Program-made: the position numbers and the translations under genes
Notes under the pieces: model-generated
What the model saw: the letters and a program-made list of their open reading frames with translations, nothing else
Told to the model about the DNA's origin: nothing
Databases searched by the model: none
DNA from: Bog-793 sp963823945
Lineage (GTDB): Bacteria > Actinomycetota > Acidimicrobiia > Acidimicrobiales > Bog-793
Direction: 5' to 3'
NCBI GenBank assembly: GCA_963823945.1
Contig: CAWGNK010000005.1
Coordinates: forward strand, 360,985 to 424,984
Length of the DNA: 64,000 nucleotides
Shown here: positions 18,295 to 26,938 of the stretch, one piece after another
Layout: every line of letters begins with the position of its first letter
Numbering within the stretch: position 1 is the first letter of the stretch

Positions 18295-18703
18295 CGAAGT
18301 GGGACAGAACCACGTAATTCCTTGCCCGGAAGGGTCCATCGCGATCTGAGCCACAGAGCGATCCTCGCCATCGGGCTTGTGACTCAAGAACCGTGGCAGC
18401 TCGCGCGGCGGGGCTTTCGGGCTCGTGGAACCCGGTGCGCGACGAGCCCACGGTCTGGCTGACCACGACCGGAGCGCATCGGGTCGGTGTCCGGGCCGCC
18501 CGCTCTGGCGGCGCGGGCATCGGAACCTAGGCGATCGCGGAGTCTGGGGCCGTGCGCCGGGTCACGCGTCCGAACGGCGGGGCAGCTCCTACCCGCAGGT
18601 TCTTTATAGGATCGCTCCGGCGGGGCTTCGTCGTCGGCGACCCCACGGTTGCGCCGGTCGCGGGGAAGCGGGCGTACTGGACCGGCGCGGAGGAGGCGGG
18701 TTC
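18295..18703 (+). other. Intergenic region ahead of sucC
   Basis: About 409 bases without a convincing gene. The left part is unremarkable; the right part carries the probable sucC -10 box and the GGAGGAGG Shine-Dalgarno near 18690. Confidence 0.5.
18607..18612 (+). promoter_or_regulatory. Probable -10 box for the sucC operon
   Basis: TAGGAT inside TTTATAGGAT, an AT-rich spot in GC-rich DNA. It would give a leader of about 85 bases ending in GGAGGAGG before the TTG start. Confidence 0.4.
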
Positions 18704-19853
18704 TTGGATCTCTACGAGTACCAGGGCAAGTCGTACCTCGCCCGTTTCGGCATCCCCGTCGGGCGCGGCACGATCGCCGAGTCCGTCGAGGCGGCCGTCG
18801 CAGCCGCCGACGAGCTCGGCTATCCCGTCGTTCTGAAGGCACAGGTGAAGACCGGTGGCCGCGGCAAGGCCGGCGGCGTGAGGGTCGCCGCCGATCCCGC
18901 GGAGGCGGCGTCGCACGCCGAGGCGATCCTCGGTCTCGTGATCAAGGGCCACAGCGTCAAACGGCTCTGGGTCGAGACGGCCGCCGAGATCGCCCACGAG
19001 TACTACCTGGGCTTCACCCTCGACCGGGCCGCCAAGCTCCACCTCGCGATGGTCTCCGCCAGAGGAGGCGTCGACATCGAAGACGTCGCCGAGAAGGACC
19101 CGGGGGCGATCGCGCGACTCGAGATCAACCCTCTCGACGGGCTCTCGGCGGGTGACGCGCAGACGCTCGCCTCGGCCGCCGGGATCGATGCCGGGGCGCG
19201 AGGGAGTCGCCGACGTGATTCTGCGGCTCTACCGCTGCTACATCGAAGGCGACGCCGATCTCGTCGAGATCAACCCGCTCATTGTCACGACGTCGGGCGA
19301 GGTCCGCGCCCTCGACGCCAAGGTCACGCTCGACGACGAGGCGGCGTTCCGCCATCCCGAGTGGTCCGAGTTCGCCGAGGCGGAACCCGACGATCCCCGC
19401 GAGCGGGCGGCGCGTGCGAAGAACCTCAGCTACGTCAGCCTCGACGGGTCCGTCGGCATCATCGCCAACGGGGCGGGGCTGGCGATGAGCACGCTCGACG
19501 TCGTGAGCCAAGCCGGCGGCGCGGCGGCGAACTTCCTCGACATCGGGGGCGCGGCGAATTCCGAGGCGATGACGGACGCCCTCGAGGTGATCAACTCGGA
19601 CGCCAAGGTGCGGGCCATCCTCGTCAACGTCTTCGGGGGCATCGTCCGCTGCGACGACGTGGCACGCGGCATCCTCGAGGCGCTGGGTCGCGTGCAGCTC
19701 GCCTCGCCGATCGTCGTCCGCCTCGACGGCACGCACGCCGCCGCGGCGCACGCGCTCCTCGAGCCCCACCTCTCGGAGCGGCTGGTCATGGAGCCGACGA
19801 TGCTCGGCGCCGCCCGGCGCGCCGTCGAGCTGGCGGCAGGGGCCGGCAGATGA
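18704..19853 (+). pseudogene. sucC: Succinyl-CoA synthetase beta subunit, frameshifted in this sequence
   Basis: ADP/GDP-forming succinyl-CoA synthetase beta chain of the TCA cycle. The first part (DLYEYQGKSYLARFG, KTGGRGKAGGV, EYYLGFTLDR, GGVDIEDVAEKDP) is the ATP-grasp domain. The second part (DLVEINPL, NGAGLAMSTLDVV, FLDIGGAA, LVNVFGGIVRCDDVA) is the CoA-ligase domain. The two lie in different frames. Removing one G from the GGGG run at 19193-19196 joins them into a normal 382-residue protein with no lost motif. This looks more like a homopolymer sequencing or assembly error than decay, since the enzyme is core metabolism and sucD is intact. The start is TTG 18704 after GGAGGAGG. Its TGA overlaps the sucD ATG. 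Confidence 0.93.
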
Positions 19854-20737
19854 GCATCTTCGCCGACGAGACGACGCTCGTCGTCGTGCAGGGCCTGACG
19901 GGGAGCCAGGGGAGTTTCCACGGGCTGCGCAACCTCGCCTACGGAACGCAAGTGGTCGCCGGGGTCACACCGGGCAAGGGCGGCGGGTCCCTCGAGGGGA
20001 TCCCGATCTTCGACTCCGTCGCCGAGGCGGTCGCCGCGACGGGGGCGAACGCCAGCTTCGTCGCCGTTCCCCGGCTCGGCGCACCCGGCGCCGTGCTCGA
20101 GGCCGCCGCCGCCGGGATCGCCCTCGTCGTCTGCATCACCGAGCACATTCCCGCCAAGGATGAGGCGCTGCTCTACAACCGGCTGCGTCGCGAGTACCCG
20201 GGCTGCCGGCTCATCGGGCCGAACAGCCCCGGTTTGATCTCCCCGGGCAAGTGCAACATCGGCATCACCGCCGGGGAGATCGCCCTGCCGGGCGGCCCCG
20301 TCGGCATCGTCTCCCGCTCGGGCACCCTCACGTACCAGGCGCTGCACGAGCTTTCCCAGCAGGGCGTCGGCCAGACGACCTGCGTCGGCATCGGCGGCGA
20401 CCGGGTCCCCGGGACGTCGTTCACCGACGTGCTCGCCGCTTTCGAGGACGATCCCGAGACGGCGGCGGTGATGCTGATCGGCGAGATCGGCGGGTCCGAC
20501 GAGGAGCTGGCCGCCCGGTTCATCGCCGAGTCGATGACGAAACCGGTCGTCGCCTACATCGCCGGGGTGACGGCCCCGCCCGGCCGGACGATGGGCCACG
20601 CCGGGGCGATCGTCTCGGGCAACGCCGGGACGGCGCAGGCCAAGATCGCGGCGCTCGAGGCGTGCGGCACGCGTGTCGCGCGCAACCCCTCCGAGGCCGG
20701 CGAGCTGATGGTGGGGGTCGTCCGTGGCCTCGTCTGA
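19850..20737 (+). CDS. sucD: Succinyl-CoA synthetase alpha subunit
   Basis: 295 aa partner of SucC; binds CoA and carries the phosphohistidine. The CoA-binding Rossmann part (QGLTGSQGSFH, GVTPGKGG), the IGPNSPGLISPG loop, and the active-site His in GRTMGHAGAIVSG are all present. ATG 19850 overlaps the sucC stop (ATGA), so the two are translationally coupled. Its 3' end overlaps the purN start by 14 bases. Normal length. Confidence 0.96.
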   Translation: MSIFADETTLVVVQGLTGSQGSFHGLRNLAYGTQVVAGVTPGKGGGSLEGIPIFDSVAEAVAATGANASFVAVPRLGAPGAVLEAAAAGIALVVCITEHIPAKDEALLYNRLRREYPGCRLIGPNSPGLISPGKCNIGITAGEIALPGGPVGIVSRSGTLTYQALHELSQQGVGQTTCVGIGGDRVPGTSFTDVLAAFEDDPETAAVMLIGEIGGSDEELAARFIAESMTKPVVAYIAGVTAPPGRTMGHAGAIVSGNAGTAQAKIAALEACGTRVARNPSEAGELMVGVVRGLV

Positions 20738-21377
20738 ACCGCTCCAGGCAACGGTGGCGGAGGACCCGCGCCGTCGCCTCGCCGTGCTCGCCTCGGGGAC
20801 CGGGACGATCCTCGAGGCGCTGATCGCCGCCGGACTGCCGATCGTCGTTGTGGGCGTCGACCGGCCGTGCCGGGCGGTCCAGATCGCCGAGGCGGCGGGG
20901 ATCCCGGTCGCGGCGGTCACCCGGCGGGACTTCTCGGCCTCGTTCGACCGGGAGGCCTACACGCTGTCGCTCGTCGAGGCGCTGGCGGCGCACCGCGTCG
21001 GCACCGTCGCGATGGCGGGGTTCGCGACCGTGCTCGGCCCCGCCTTCTTCCCCGCCTTCGAAGGACGCGTCCTCAACACCCACCCGTCGCTCCTGCCGGC
21101 GTACAAGGGCTGGCACGCCGTGCCGATGGTGCTGGCGGCCGGTGAGACGGCGACGGGTTGCACGGTGCACCTCGCGACGAGCGAGGTCGACGACGGCCCG
21201 ATCCTCGCCCAGGAGCGCGTGCCCATCCACCCCGGCGACACGGAGGCGACCTTGCACGAGCGCATCAAACAGGTTGAACGGCGCCTTTATCCGGCGACGA
21301 TCCGGACGTTCATCGCCTCGATCGGCGCCGCGCCGGAGGGCATCGGCGGGACGAGCGATGAGAGGGGGCGGCGATGA
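20724..21377 (+). CDS. purN: Phosphoribosylglycinamide formyltransferase
   Basis: 217 aa GAR transformylase using 10-formyl-THF in the third step of purine synthesis. It has the N-terminal Rossmann LAVLASGTGTILEAL, the catalytic NTHPSLLPAYKG (Asn and His) and the third catalytic residue Asp in SEVDDGPIL. The usual GSGSNL loop reads SGTGTIL here. GTG 20724 lies inside the end of sucD; the stop overlaps purH as ATGA, giving a compact sucC-sucD-purN-purH operon. Confidence 0.94.
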   Translation: MASSEPLQATVAEDPRRRLAVLASGTGTILEALIAAGLPIVVVGVDRPCRAVQIAEAAGIPVAAVTRRDFSASFDREAYTLSLVEALAAHRVGTVAMAGFATVLGPAFFPAFEGRVLNTHPSLLPAYKGWHAVPMVLAAGETATGCTVHLATSEVDDGPILAQERVPIHPGDTEATLHERIKQVERRLYPATIRTFIASIGAAPEGIGGTSDERGRR

Positions 21378-22897
21378 GGGCACTGCTTTCCGTCTACGAC
21401 AAGGAGGGTCTCGTCGGGTTGGCCCGCGCGCTGGACGAGCTCGGCTGGGAGCTCATCGCCAGCGGCGGGACCTCGGCGGAACTGGACAAGGCCGGCATCG
21501 CCCACCGCGACGTCGCCGAGGTGACGGGGGCGCCGGAGATGCTCGACGGCCGGGTGAAGACGCTCCACCCCGCGATCCACGGCGGGATCCTCGCCGACCG
21601 CGCCAAGCCCTCGCATCTCGAGGACCTGGCCGCGCGGGGGATCACGCCGATCGACCTCGTCGTGTGCAACCTGTACCCGTTCTGGGCGTCGCCCTCGGTC
21701 GAGATGATCGACGTCGGCGGGCCGACGATGGTCAGGGCCGCCGCCAAGAACCACGCCCACGTCGCCGTCGTCGTCGACCCGGCCGACTACGGGCCCGTGC
21801 TCGAGGAGATCCGGGCTGAGGGGAGCGTCAGCGCCGCGACCCGTCGCCGCCTCGCCGAGCGGGCCTTCGCCCACACCGCCGCCTACGACGCCGCCATCAC
21901 CGCCTGGCTCGCCTCGGCCGACGGCGAGCCGGCGGGGTTGCCCACCTCGATCGGCCTCGCGCTCGTGCGGCGGGAGGAGCTCCGCTACGGGGAGAACCCG
22001 CACCAGCGCGGGGCCCGCTACCACCGGGTGGGGAGCGGCGACGACTGGTGGGAGAAGGTCACCCAGCACGGCGGGAAGGAGCTCTCGTACGTCAACCTCC
22101 TCGACGCCGAGGCCGCCTGGTTGCTCTGCCACGACGTGCTCGCGCTGCGAGCAGCGGAGACCGCGGTCGTCATCGTGAAGCACGCCAACCCCTGCGGCGT
22201 CGCCGCCGGGGGGGACCTGGCGGCCGTGTACCGGCGTGCCTTCGAGGCCGACCCGGTGTCGGCCTTCGGGGGCATCGTCGCGGTCCCCGGCACGATCGAC
22301 GGGGCCCTCGCCGAGACGATCGTCGCCAACCCGCTCGCCGACGTCCTCGTCGCCTACGGCTACGAACCCGGGGCGCTGGATTTGTTCGCCGCCCGGCGGA
22401 AGAACATGCGGGTGCTCTCGGCGCCGGTGCCGACCGTCGACCCGCTCGCACTCCGGCAGTTCGCCGGCGGTTTCCTCGTCCAGGAAAGGGACCAGGCGGC
22501 GGTGGACCGGGAGGCGTGGCGTGTCGTCACGGACCGGCGGCCGACGGCTGCGGAGATCTCGGACGCCGAGCTGGCGTGGCTCGTCTGCGCCCGGACCACC
22601 TCGAACGCGATCGTGCTGGCGAAGGACGGCCAGATCGTCGGGGTGGGGTGCGGCCAGCAGAACCGGCGGGACTCGGCGCGGCTCGCCGGCGAGAAGGCCG
22701 CCGGACGCGCCGAGGGCGGGGCCGGGGCGAGCGACGCCTTCTTCCCGTTCCGCGACGCCCTCGACGCCGTCTGCGACGCCGGTGTGACGGTCGTCGTCCA
22801 ACCGGGCGGCTCGCTGCACGACGACGAGGTGATCGCCGCGGCCAACGAGCGGGGGATCGCGATGGTCCTGACGGGCGAACGGCACTTCCGGCACTGA
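21374..22897 (+). CDS. purH: Bifunctional AICAR transformylase/IMP cyclohydrolase
   Basis: 507 aa enzyme of the last two steps of IMP synthesis, using the 10-formyl-THF made by FolD. The N-terminal MGS-like cyclohydrolase domain (SVYDKEGLVGLARAL, ASGGTSAEL, GRVKTLHPAIHGG) is followed by the transformylase domain with the Lys-His pair in VKHANPCGVA, DPVSAFGG and the C-terminal VVQPGGSLHDDEVI. The length is slightly short of the E. coli enzyme but complete. Four-base ATGA overlap with purN. Confidence 0.97.
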   Translation: MRALLSVYDKEGLVGLARALDELGWELIASGGTSAELDKAGIAHRDVAEVTGAPEMLDGRVKTLHPAIHGGILADRAKPSHLEDLAARGITPIDLVVCNLYPFWASPSVEMIDVGGPTMVRAAAKNHAHVAVVVDPADYGPVLEEIRAEGSVSAATRRRLAERAFAHTAAYDAAITAWLASADGEPAGLPTSIGLALVRREELRYGENPHQRGARYHRVGSGDDWWEKVTQHGGKELSYVNLLDAEAAWLLCHDVLALRAAETAVVIVKHANPCGVAAGGDLAAVYRRAFEADPVSAFGGIVAVPGTIDGALAETIVANPLADVLVAYGYEPGALDLFAARRKNMRVLSAPVPTVDPLALRQFAGGFLVQERDQAAVDREAWRVVTDRRPTAAEISDAELAWLVCARTTSNAIVLAKDGQIVGVGCGQQNRRDSARLAGEKAAGRAEGGAGASDAFFPFRDALDAVCDAGVTVVVQPGGSLHDDEVIAAANERGIAMVLTGERHFRH

Positions 22898-22935
22898 GCG
22901 GCTCTCCGGGCGCCGGTGCACCGCCGCCCGGCGCG

Positions 22936-22941
22936 TATCGT
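22936..22941 (+). promoter_or_regulatory. -10 box ahead of folD leader ORF
   Basis: TATCGT ends 7 bases before a GTG at 22949, the spacing seen at the leaderless genes of this window. That GTG is out of frame with folD. Confidence 0.55.
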
Positions 22942-22948
22942 GAGCGGC

Positions 22949-23023
22949 GTGTGGCTGACGCGGTCGGTGCGGCGCGTGGTGCGCCGCGGGGGCACCGGGG
23001 AGCGCGGGAGGTGCCTGGGATGA
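22949..23023 (+). CDS. Leaderless 24-codon upstream ORF coupled to folD
   Basis: GTG start 7 bases after TATCGT, reading 24 codons rich in Arg, Gly and Val, with one Cys near the end (GRCLG), and ending in TGA that overlaps the folD ATG as ATGA. Translation of folD would then depend on ribosomes leaving this leader peptide. A short leader of this kind could attenuate in response to aminoacyl-tRNA supply (eight or more Arg codons). The position and overlap are visible; expression and regulation are inference. Confidence 0.5.
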   Translation: MWLTRSVRRVVRRGGTGERGRCLG

Positions 23024-23886
23024 CGGCCAAGGTGCTCGACGGCGAGGCCCTCGCCGGACTGATGCGGGAAGAGGTCACCGCCGAGGTCGCGCGCCTGCGC
23101 GCAGCCGGCGTCCAGCCGGGCCTCGGCACGATCCTCGTCGGCGACGATCCGGCGAGCGCGCGCTACGTGGCGCTGAAGCACGAGGACTGCGCCAAGGTGG
23201 GCATCGAGTCGGTCCACGAACACCTGGGACCCGCCACGAGTGCGGAGGAGCTGTTGGCGGCGGTTCGCCGGTTCAACGCCAACCCCGCCGTCGACGCCTT
23301 CCTCGTCCAGGTCCCGCTGCCCGGGGGGTTCGACGAGTTCGCGACCTTGCTTGCCGTCGACCCCGACAAGGACGTCGACGGCCTCCACCCGGTGAACCTC
23401 GGCCGGCTGGTGATGGGGGTCGAGGGCCCGCTGCCGTGCACGCCGGCCGGGATCGTCGCCCTGCTCGGCCACTACGGCGTGCCGGTCGAGGGCCAGCACG
23501 TCGTCGTCGTCGGGCGCGGTCTCACGATCGGCCGCCCACTGGCGCTGCTGCTGGCCCTGAAGCGGCCCGGTTGCAACGCCGCCGTGACCGTGGTCCACAC
23601 CGGGGTCCGTGACCTCGCCTCCTATGTGCGCACCGGAGACATCGTCGTCGCCGCGGCCGGTTCAGCCGGCATCGTGACGGCGGACATGGTGAAGCCGGGA
23701 GCCGCCGTCGTGGGGGCCGGAACCTCGTGGGAGGGGCGCAAGCTGCTCTCCGACGTCGCCGAGGACGTCGCCGAGGTCGCCGGGTGGATGACCCCCCGGC
23801 TCGGCGGGGTCGGGCCGATGACCCGGGCGATGCTCCTGAAGAACGCCGTGCGCGCCGCCCAGCGCCGCATCGGCGCCAACCACTAG
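23020..23886 (+). CDS. folD: Methylenetetrahydrofolate dehydrogenase/cyclohydrolase
   Basis: 288 aa bifunctional enzyme interconverting 5,10-methylene-THF and 10-formyl-THF, the cofactor of the adjacent PurN and PurH. Family motifs: the SARYVALKHEDCAKVGI segment with the catalytic Lys, VQVPLPGG, PDKDVDGLHPVNLG, the dinucleotide-binding VVVGRGLTIGRPLA and the C-terminal PRLGGVGPMTRAML. ATG 23020 follows GGGAGG; GTG 23011 is possible. The ATGA overlap with the leader ORF supports 23020. A GC hairpin without a T-tract lies just after the stop (23899-23919). Confidence 0.96.
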   Translation: MTAKVLDGEALAGLMREEVTAEVARLRAAGVQPGLGTILVGDDPASARYVALKHEDCAKVGIESVHEHLGPATSAEELLAAVRRFNANPAVDAFLVQVPLPGGFDEFATLLAVDPDKDVDGLHPVNLGRLVMGVEGPLPCTPAGIVALLGHYGVPVEGQHVVVVGRGLTIGRPLALLLALKRPGCNAAVTVVHTGVRDLASYVRTGDIVVAAAGSAGIVTADMVKPGAAVVGAGTSWEGRKLLSDVAEDVAEVAGWMTPRLGGVGPMTRAMLLKNAVRAAQRRIGANH

Positions 23887-23951
23887 CGAGGGGCCGTCCG
23901 CCGCCGATCTCGGGCGGCGAACAAACTCCGAGGTCACGGGTCCACACGGGG

Positions 23952-23957
23952 TAGGTT
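23952..23957 (+). promoter_or_regulatory. -10 box of leaderless membrane protein gene
   Basis: TAGGTT ends 6 bases before the ATG at 23964; no Shine-Dalgarno. Confidence 0.65.
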
Positions 23958-23963
23958 GCCCCT

Positions 23964-24626
23964 ATGTGCTTCTCGCCTCAGGCTGATCTCATCGGCGGTG
24001 CCGTCATCTGCGGGATCGGCGTCGACGCCCTCCGGCACGTCGACCGGCGTCCCAGCCACATCGCCCTGGCGACCCTGCCGGTGGTGTTCGGCGCGCACCA
24101 GATCGTGGAGGCGTTCGTCTGGTTCAGCCTGCAAGGTCACTTCCCGGCGGGCCTCGGTAGGACGGCACTGTGGATCTACCTCATCGTGGCCTTCGTCTTC
24201 CTGCCGATCTTCGTGCCGATCGCGGTGGCGGCGATCGAGCCGTCGCGCTGGCGAAGACGCCTCGCGACCTCGCTGGCCGTCGTCGGCACCGTCGTTGGGG
24301 GCGTGCTGCTGGCGGCGATGGTGCGCGGGCCGATGACCGTGGTGATCCGCCCCTACCACCTCGCCTACAGCGTGCACCTCGCCGACGGTGGGGTCTTCGT
24401 GGGGCTCTACGTGCTGGCGACCTGCGGGGCGGTGCTGCTTTCGAGCAACCGGTGGATTGTCATCTTCGGCGTCGCCAACGTGATCGCCGTCGTGACGATC
24501 GCCAATTTGACGATCGACGGATTCGCCTCGGTGTGGTGCGCGTGGGCGGCGGTGATCTCGGCCGCGATCGCGCTCCAGATGCGCTTCGGCCGGCCCCGGA
24601 GCAAGGCGGCCCTCTCCGCGACCTGA
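23964..24626 (+). CDS. DUF6629-like polytopic membrane protein
   Basis: 220 aa with about 6-7 hydrophobic helices. It begins MCFSPQADLIGG, the N-terminal signature I associate with the DUF6629 family, of unknown function. HQIVEAFVW in helix 2 and WCAWAAV near the end are conserved-looking. The start is fixed by both the MCFS signature and the leaderless -10 spacing. Confidence 0.75.
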   Translation: MCFSPQADLIGGAVICGIGVDALRHVDRRPSHIALATLPVVFGAHQIVEAFVWFSLQGHFPAGLGRTALWIYLIVAFVFLPIFVPIAVAAIEPSRWRRRLATSLAVVGTVVGGVLLAAMVRGPMTVVIRPYHLAYSVHLADGGVFVGLYVLATCGAVLLSSNRWIVIFGVANVIAVVTIANLTIDGFASVWCAWAAVISAAIALQMRFGRPRSKAALSAT

Positions 24627-24641
24627 CCGTCGCGCCGCTGT

Positions 24642-25913
24642 TCAGGAGTCGGCGGGCGAAGGCGCGTCGGCGCCGGATGCCGGGGCGCGGGCGGGCGCGA
24701 CAAGTCCCCGTTCGGGGTCCCGCACGCCCGGCAGGAAGAGGATCCAGGCCATCGCGGCCGAGATGAGCCCGCCGGCCACGAGCGTCGCGCGCACCCCGAT
24801 CGAGGCCGCCGCGATCCCGGCGACGAGGATGCCGACCGGCGAGAGGCACATCGACAGCAGCCAGTCGACCGAGGAGGCCCGTCCCAGCATCTCGGGCGGC
24901 ACGAGCTGCTGCATCATCGTGTTCCAGAGCATCCCGCCGTACTGCAGGAGCCCGAAGGCGACGGCGCCGAGGGCGGCGACGAGAGCCACGTCCGGCGCGA
25001 GGCCGAGGCCCGCGATGGCGACGGCGCCGATCGCCCAACCGACCCACATGACTGTCACACGCCGGCGGGGTGAACCGAACCGGATGGCGACGACCGAGGC
25101 GGCGCCGCCGCCGAGCCCGCCGGCGGCGAACACCAGCCCGTACTGCGTCGGGCCCTGGTGCAGGGTGTCGCGGATGAGCAGTGGCAGCAGCACCTGGGTG
25201 GGGGCGAACGCCGCGAAGTTGGCGACCGAGGCGGCGACGATCGTCCACCACAGCCAGGGCTGCGACCTCGTCCAACGCAGCCCGGCGGCGGCGTCGGCGA
25301 GCATCGATCTTCCCGAGGGCTGTGGTGCCGGCCGGGCGCGCATCGCCGCGACGCACAGGGCGCTGGCGAGGAAGCTCGCCGCGTCGACGCCGAACGCGGA
25401 CGCCGCGCCGAAGGCGGCGATGAGCATCCCGCCGATCGCCGGGCCGATGAGCGCCCCCCCGAGGACCTGGCTGGCGCTGTTGAAGGCGTTGCCCTCGAGG
25501 TAGAGGGCCGACGGCACGATCTCCGGGATGATGGCCTGGTAGGCGGGGAAAAAGAAGGCGTCGGCCGCGCCGACGACGGCCGAGATGGCGATGAGGTCCG
25601 TGACGGTGAGGGCGTGGGCGACGACGAGGGCGGCGAGGGCGGCGATGGCGAGGCCGCGCACCAGATCGGCCGCGAGGACCGTGAACCGCCGCGGCAGGCG
25701 GTCGACCACGGCCCCGGCGACGAGCAGCAAAAGGACCGTCGGCGCGACCCGGGCCGCGATGACGTACGAGAGCGTGCTGGCGTGGTCGCTCACCCGCAGG
25801 GTCTCCAGCGCGAGCGCGACCGTGAAGACGCCGTCGCCGACGATCGACGCCGTTTGACCGCCCCACAGCAAGGCGAAATCCCGCTCGGCGAGCACGCGGA
25901 AGGCTTTCGGCAC
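24642..25913 (-). CDS. MFS transporter, DHA3/EntS-like
   Basis: 423 aa, about 11-12 helices. The opening LAERDFALLWGGQTASIVGDG and the following VDRLPRR loop are typical of the DHA3 branch (macrolide and enterobactin exporters). It is probably a drug or siderophore efflux pump; the substrate is unknown. GTG 25913 has a TACCGT -10 box 6 bases upstream on the minus strand, so the transcript is probably leaderless. It diverges from metF with about 100 bases between the starts. Confidence 0.88.
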   Translation of the reverse strand: MPKAFRVLAERDFALLWGGQTASIVGDGVFTVALALETLRVSDHASTLSYVIAARVAPTVLLLLVAGAVVDRLPRRFTVLAADLVRGLAIAALAALVVAHALTVTDLIAISAVVGAADAFFFPAYQAIIPEIVPSALYLEGNAFNSASQVLGGALIGPAIGGMLIAAFGAASAFGVDAASFLASALCVAAMRARPAPQPSGRSMLADAAAGLRWTRSQPWLWWTIVAASVANFAAFAPTQVLLPLLIRDTLHQGPTQYGLVFAAGGLGGGAASVVAIRFGSPRRRVTVMWVGWAIGAVAIAGLGLAPDVALVAALGAVAFGLLQYGGMLWNTMMQQLVPPEMLGRASSVDWLLSMCLSPVGILVAGIAAASIGVRATLVAGGLISAAMAWILFLPGVRDPERGLVAPARAPASGADAPSPADS

Positions 25914-25919
25914 GTCGTG

Positions 25920-25925
25920 ACGGTA
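25920..25925 (-). promoter_or_regulatory. -10 box of leaderless MFS gene
   Basis: On the minus strand TACCGT ends 6 bases before the GTG at 25913. Confidence 0.6.
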
Positions 25926-26014
25926 GCGGGTCGGGGACGCGTCGCAGCCGACCGCGTCCTTGGTGGCTCGCCGGGTTGCGCGCGCCCGGGGCGCTGCTGC
26001 GAGACTTGCCCGTC

Positions 26015-26887
26015 ATGGCCCGCATCGACGCCCTGTTGCGGCGTGCGAGTTCGCTCTCCATCGAGCTGTGGCCGCCCAAGACGCCCGACGCGCTCGCCCA
26101 CCTGCGCCAGTCGCTGCCGCGGCTTTACGAGCTGCACCCGACGTTCGCCTCGATCACCTACGGCGCGGCGGGGTCGACCCGCGACCGGACCCACGAGCTC
26201 GTCGTCGAGATCCACCAGCAGGGGATGACGACGCCGATGGCGCACCTCGCCTGCTTCGCGCACCGCCGCGCCGAGCTCGTCGAGATCCTCGAGCGCTACG
26301 CCGCGGCCGGCGTGGAGAACGTGCTCGCCCTGCGGGGCGATCCGCCCCGCCACCTGCCGGCGATTTTCGAGCCAAGCGATCTCGCCCACGCCGTCGACCT
26401 CGTCGAGCTCGTGAAATCGGTCGGGCCGTTCTGCGTCGCCGTCGCCGCCCACCCCGAGGGGCACCCGGCCGCGCCGGACCTGGCGACCGACCGGCGCCAT
26501 CTCGCCGCCAAGCTCGCCGCCGCCGACTTCGCGATCACGCAGTTCTTCTTCCGGGTCGCCGACTACCTGCGCCTCGTCGAGGACCTCGGTCACCTCGGCG
26601 TCGACAAGCCGGTCATCCCGGGGATCATGCCGATCACGAACCTGAAATCGGTCGCTCGCATGGCGGAGCTGTCCGGCGCCGCCATCCCGGCCGAGGTGAC
26701 GGCGCGCATCGAGGCCGCGGCGCCCGACCCGGAGGCGGTGCGCTCCGCCGGGATCGAGATCGCGACGGAGCTGTGCCGCGACCTCATCGCCCAGGGCGTC
26801 CCGGGGCTGCACTTCTACACGATGAACCAGGTGAGCGCCACGGTTGCCATCTGCGAGAACCTCGGGCTCGCGCCGCTCCACCCCTGA
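26015..26887 (+). CDS. metF: Methylenetetrahydrofolate reductase family protein
   Basis: 290 aa FAD-dependent TIM-barrel enzyme that reduces 5,10-methylene-THF to 5-methyl-THF for methionine synthesis. Family features: SIELWPPKTPDA at the N-terminus (the catalytic Glu lies in the S-x-E-x(2)-PPK segment), ASITYGAAGSTRD, HLACFAHRRAE, NVLALRGDPP, DFAITQFFF, PVIPGIMPITN and the C-terminal LHFYTMNQ. ATG 26015 is chosen; an earlier in-frame ATG at 25976 lies in a non-conserved extension. The actinobacterial enzyme often differs from E. coli MetF in NADH use, which cannot be judged here. Confidence 0.93.
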   Translation: MARIDALLRRASSLSIELWPPKTPDALAHLRQSLPRLYELHPTFASITYGAAGSTRDRTHELVVEIHQQGMTTPMAHLACFAHRRAELVEILERYAAAGVENVLALRGDPPRHLPAIFEPSDLAHAVDLVELVKSVGPFCVAVAAHPEGHPAAPDLATDRRHLAAKLAAADFAITQFFFRVADYLRLVEDLGHLGVDKPVIPGIMPITNLKSVARMAELSGAAIPAEVTARIEAAAPDPEAVRSAGIEIATELCRDLIAQGVPGLHFYTMNQVSATVAICENLGLAPLHP

Positions 26888-26926
26888 GCGCCCGCCCGGC
26901 GCCTCGGTGCCGGAGATGCGCGACGG

Positions 26927-26932
26927 TAGGCT
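26927..26932 (+). promoter_or_regulatory. -10 box of leaderless icd
   Basis: TAGGCT ends 6 bases before the icd ATG at 26939; no Shine-Dalgarno. Confidence 0.65.
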
Positions 26933-26938
26933 CCGGCC

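Noticed and set aside
18704..19853. Programmed frameshift in sucC
   Set aside because: No slippery heptamer or stimulatory structure is evident, and sucC is not known to use frameshifting; a one-base homopolymer error or mutation is simpler.
23899..23919. GC hairpin after folD as terminator
   Set aside because: A 7-bp stem without a T-tract, easily found by chance in this composition.
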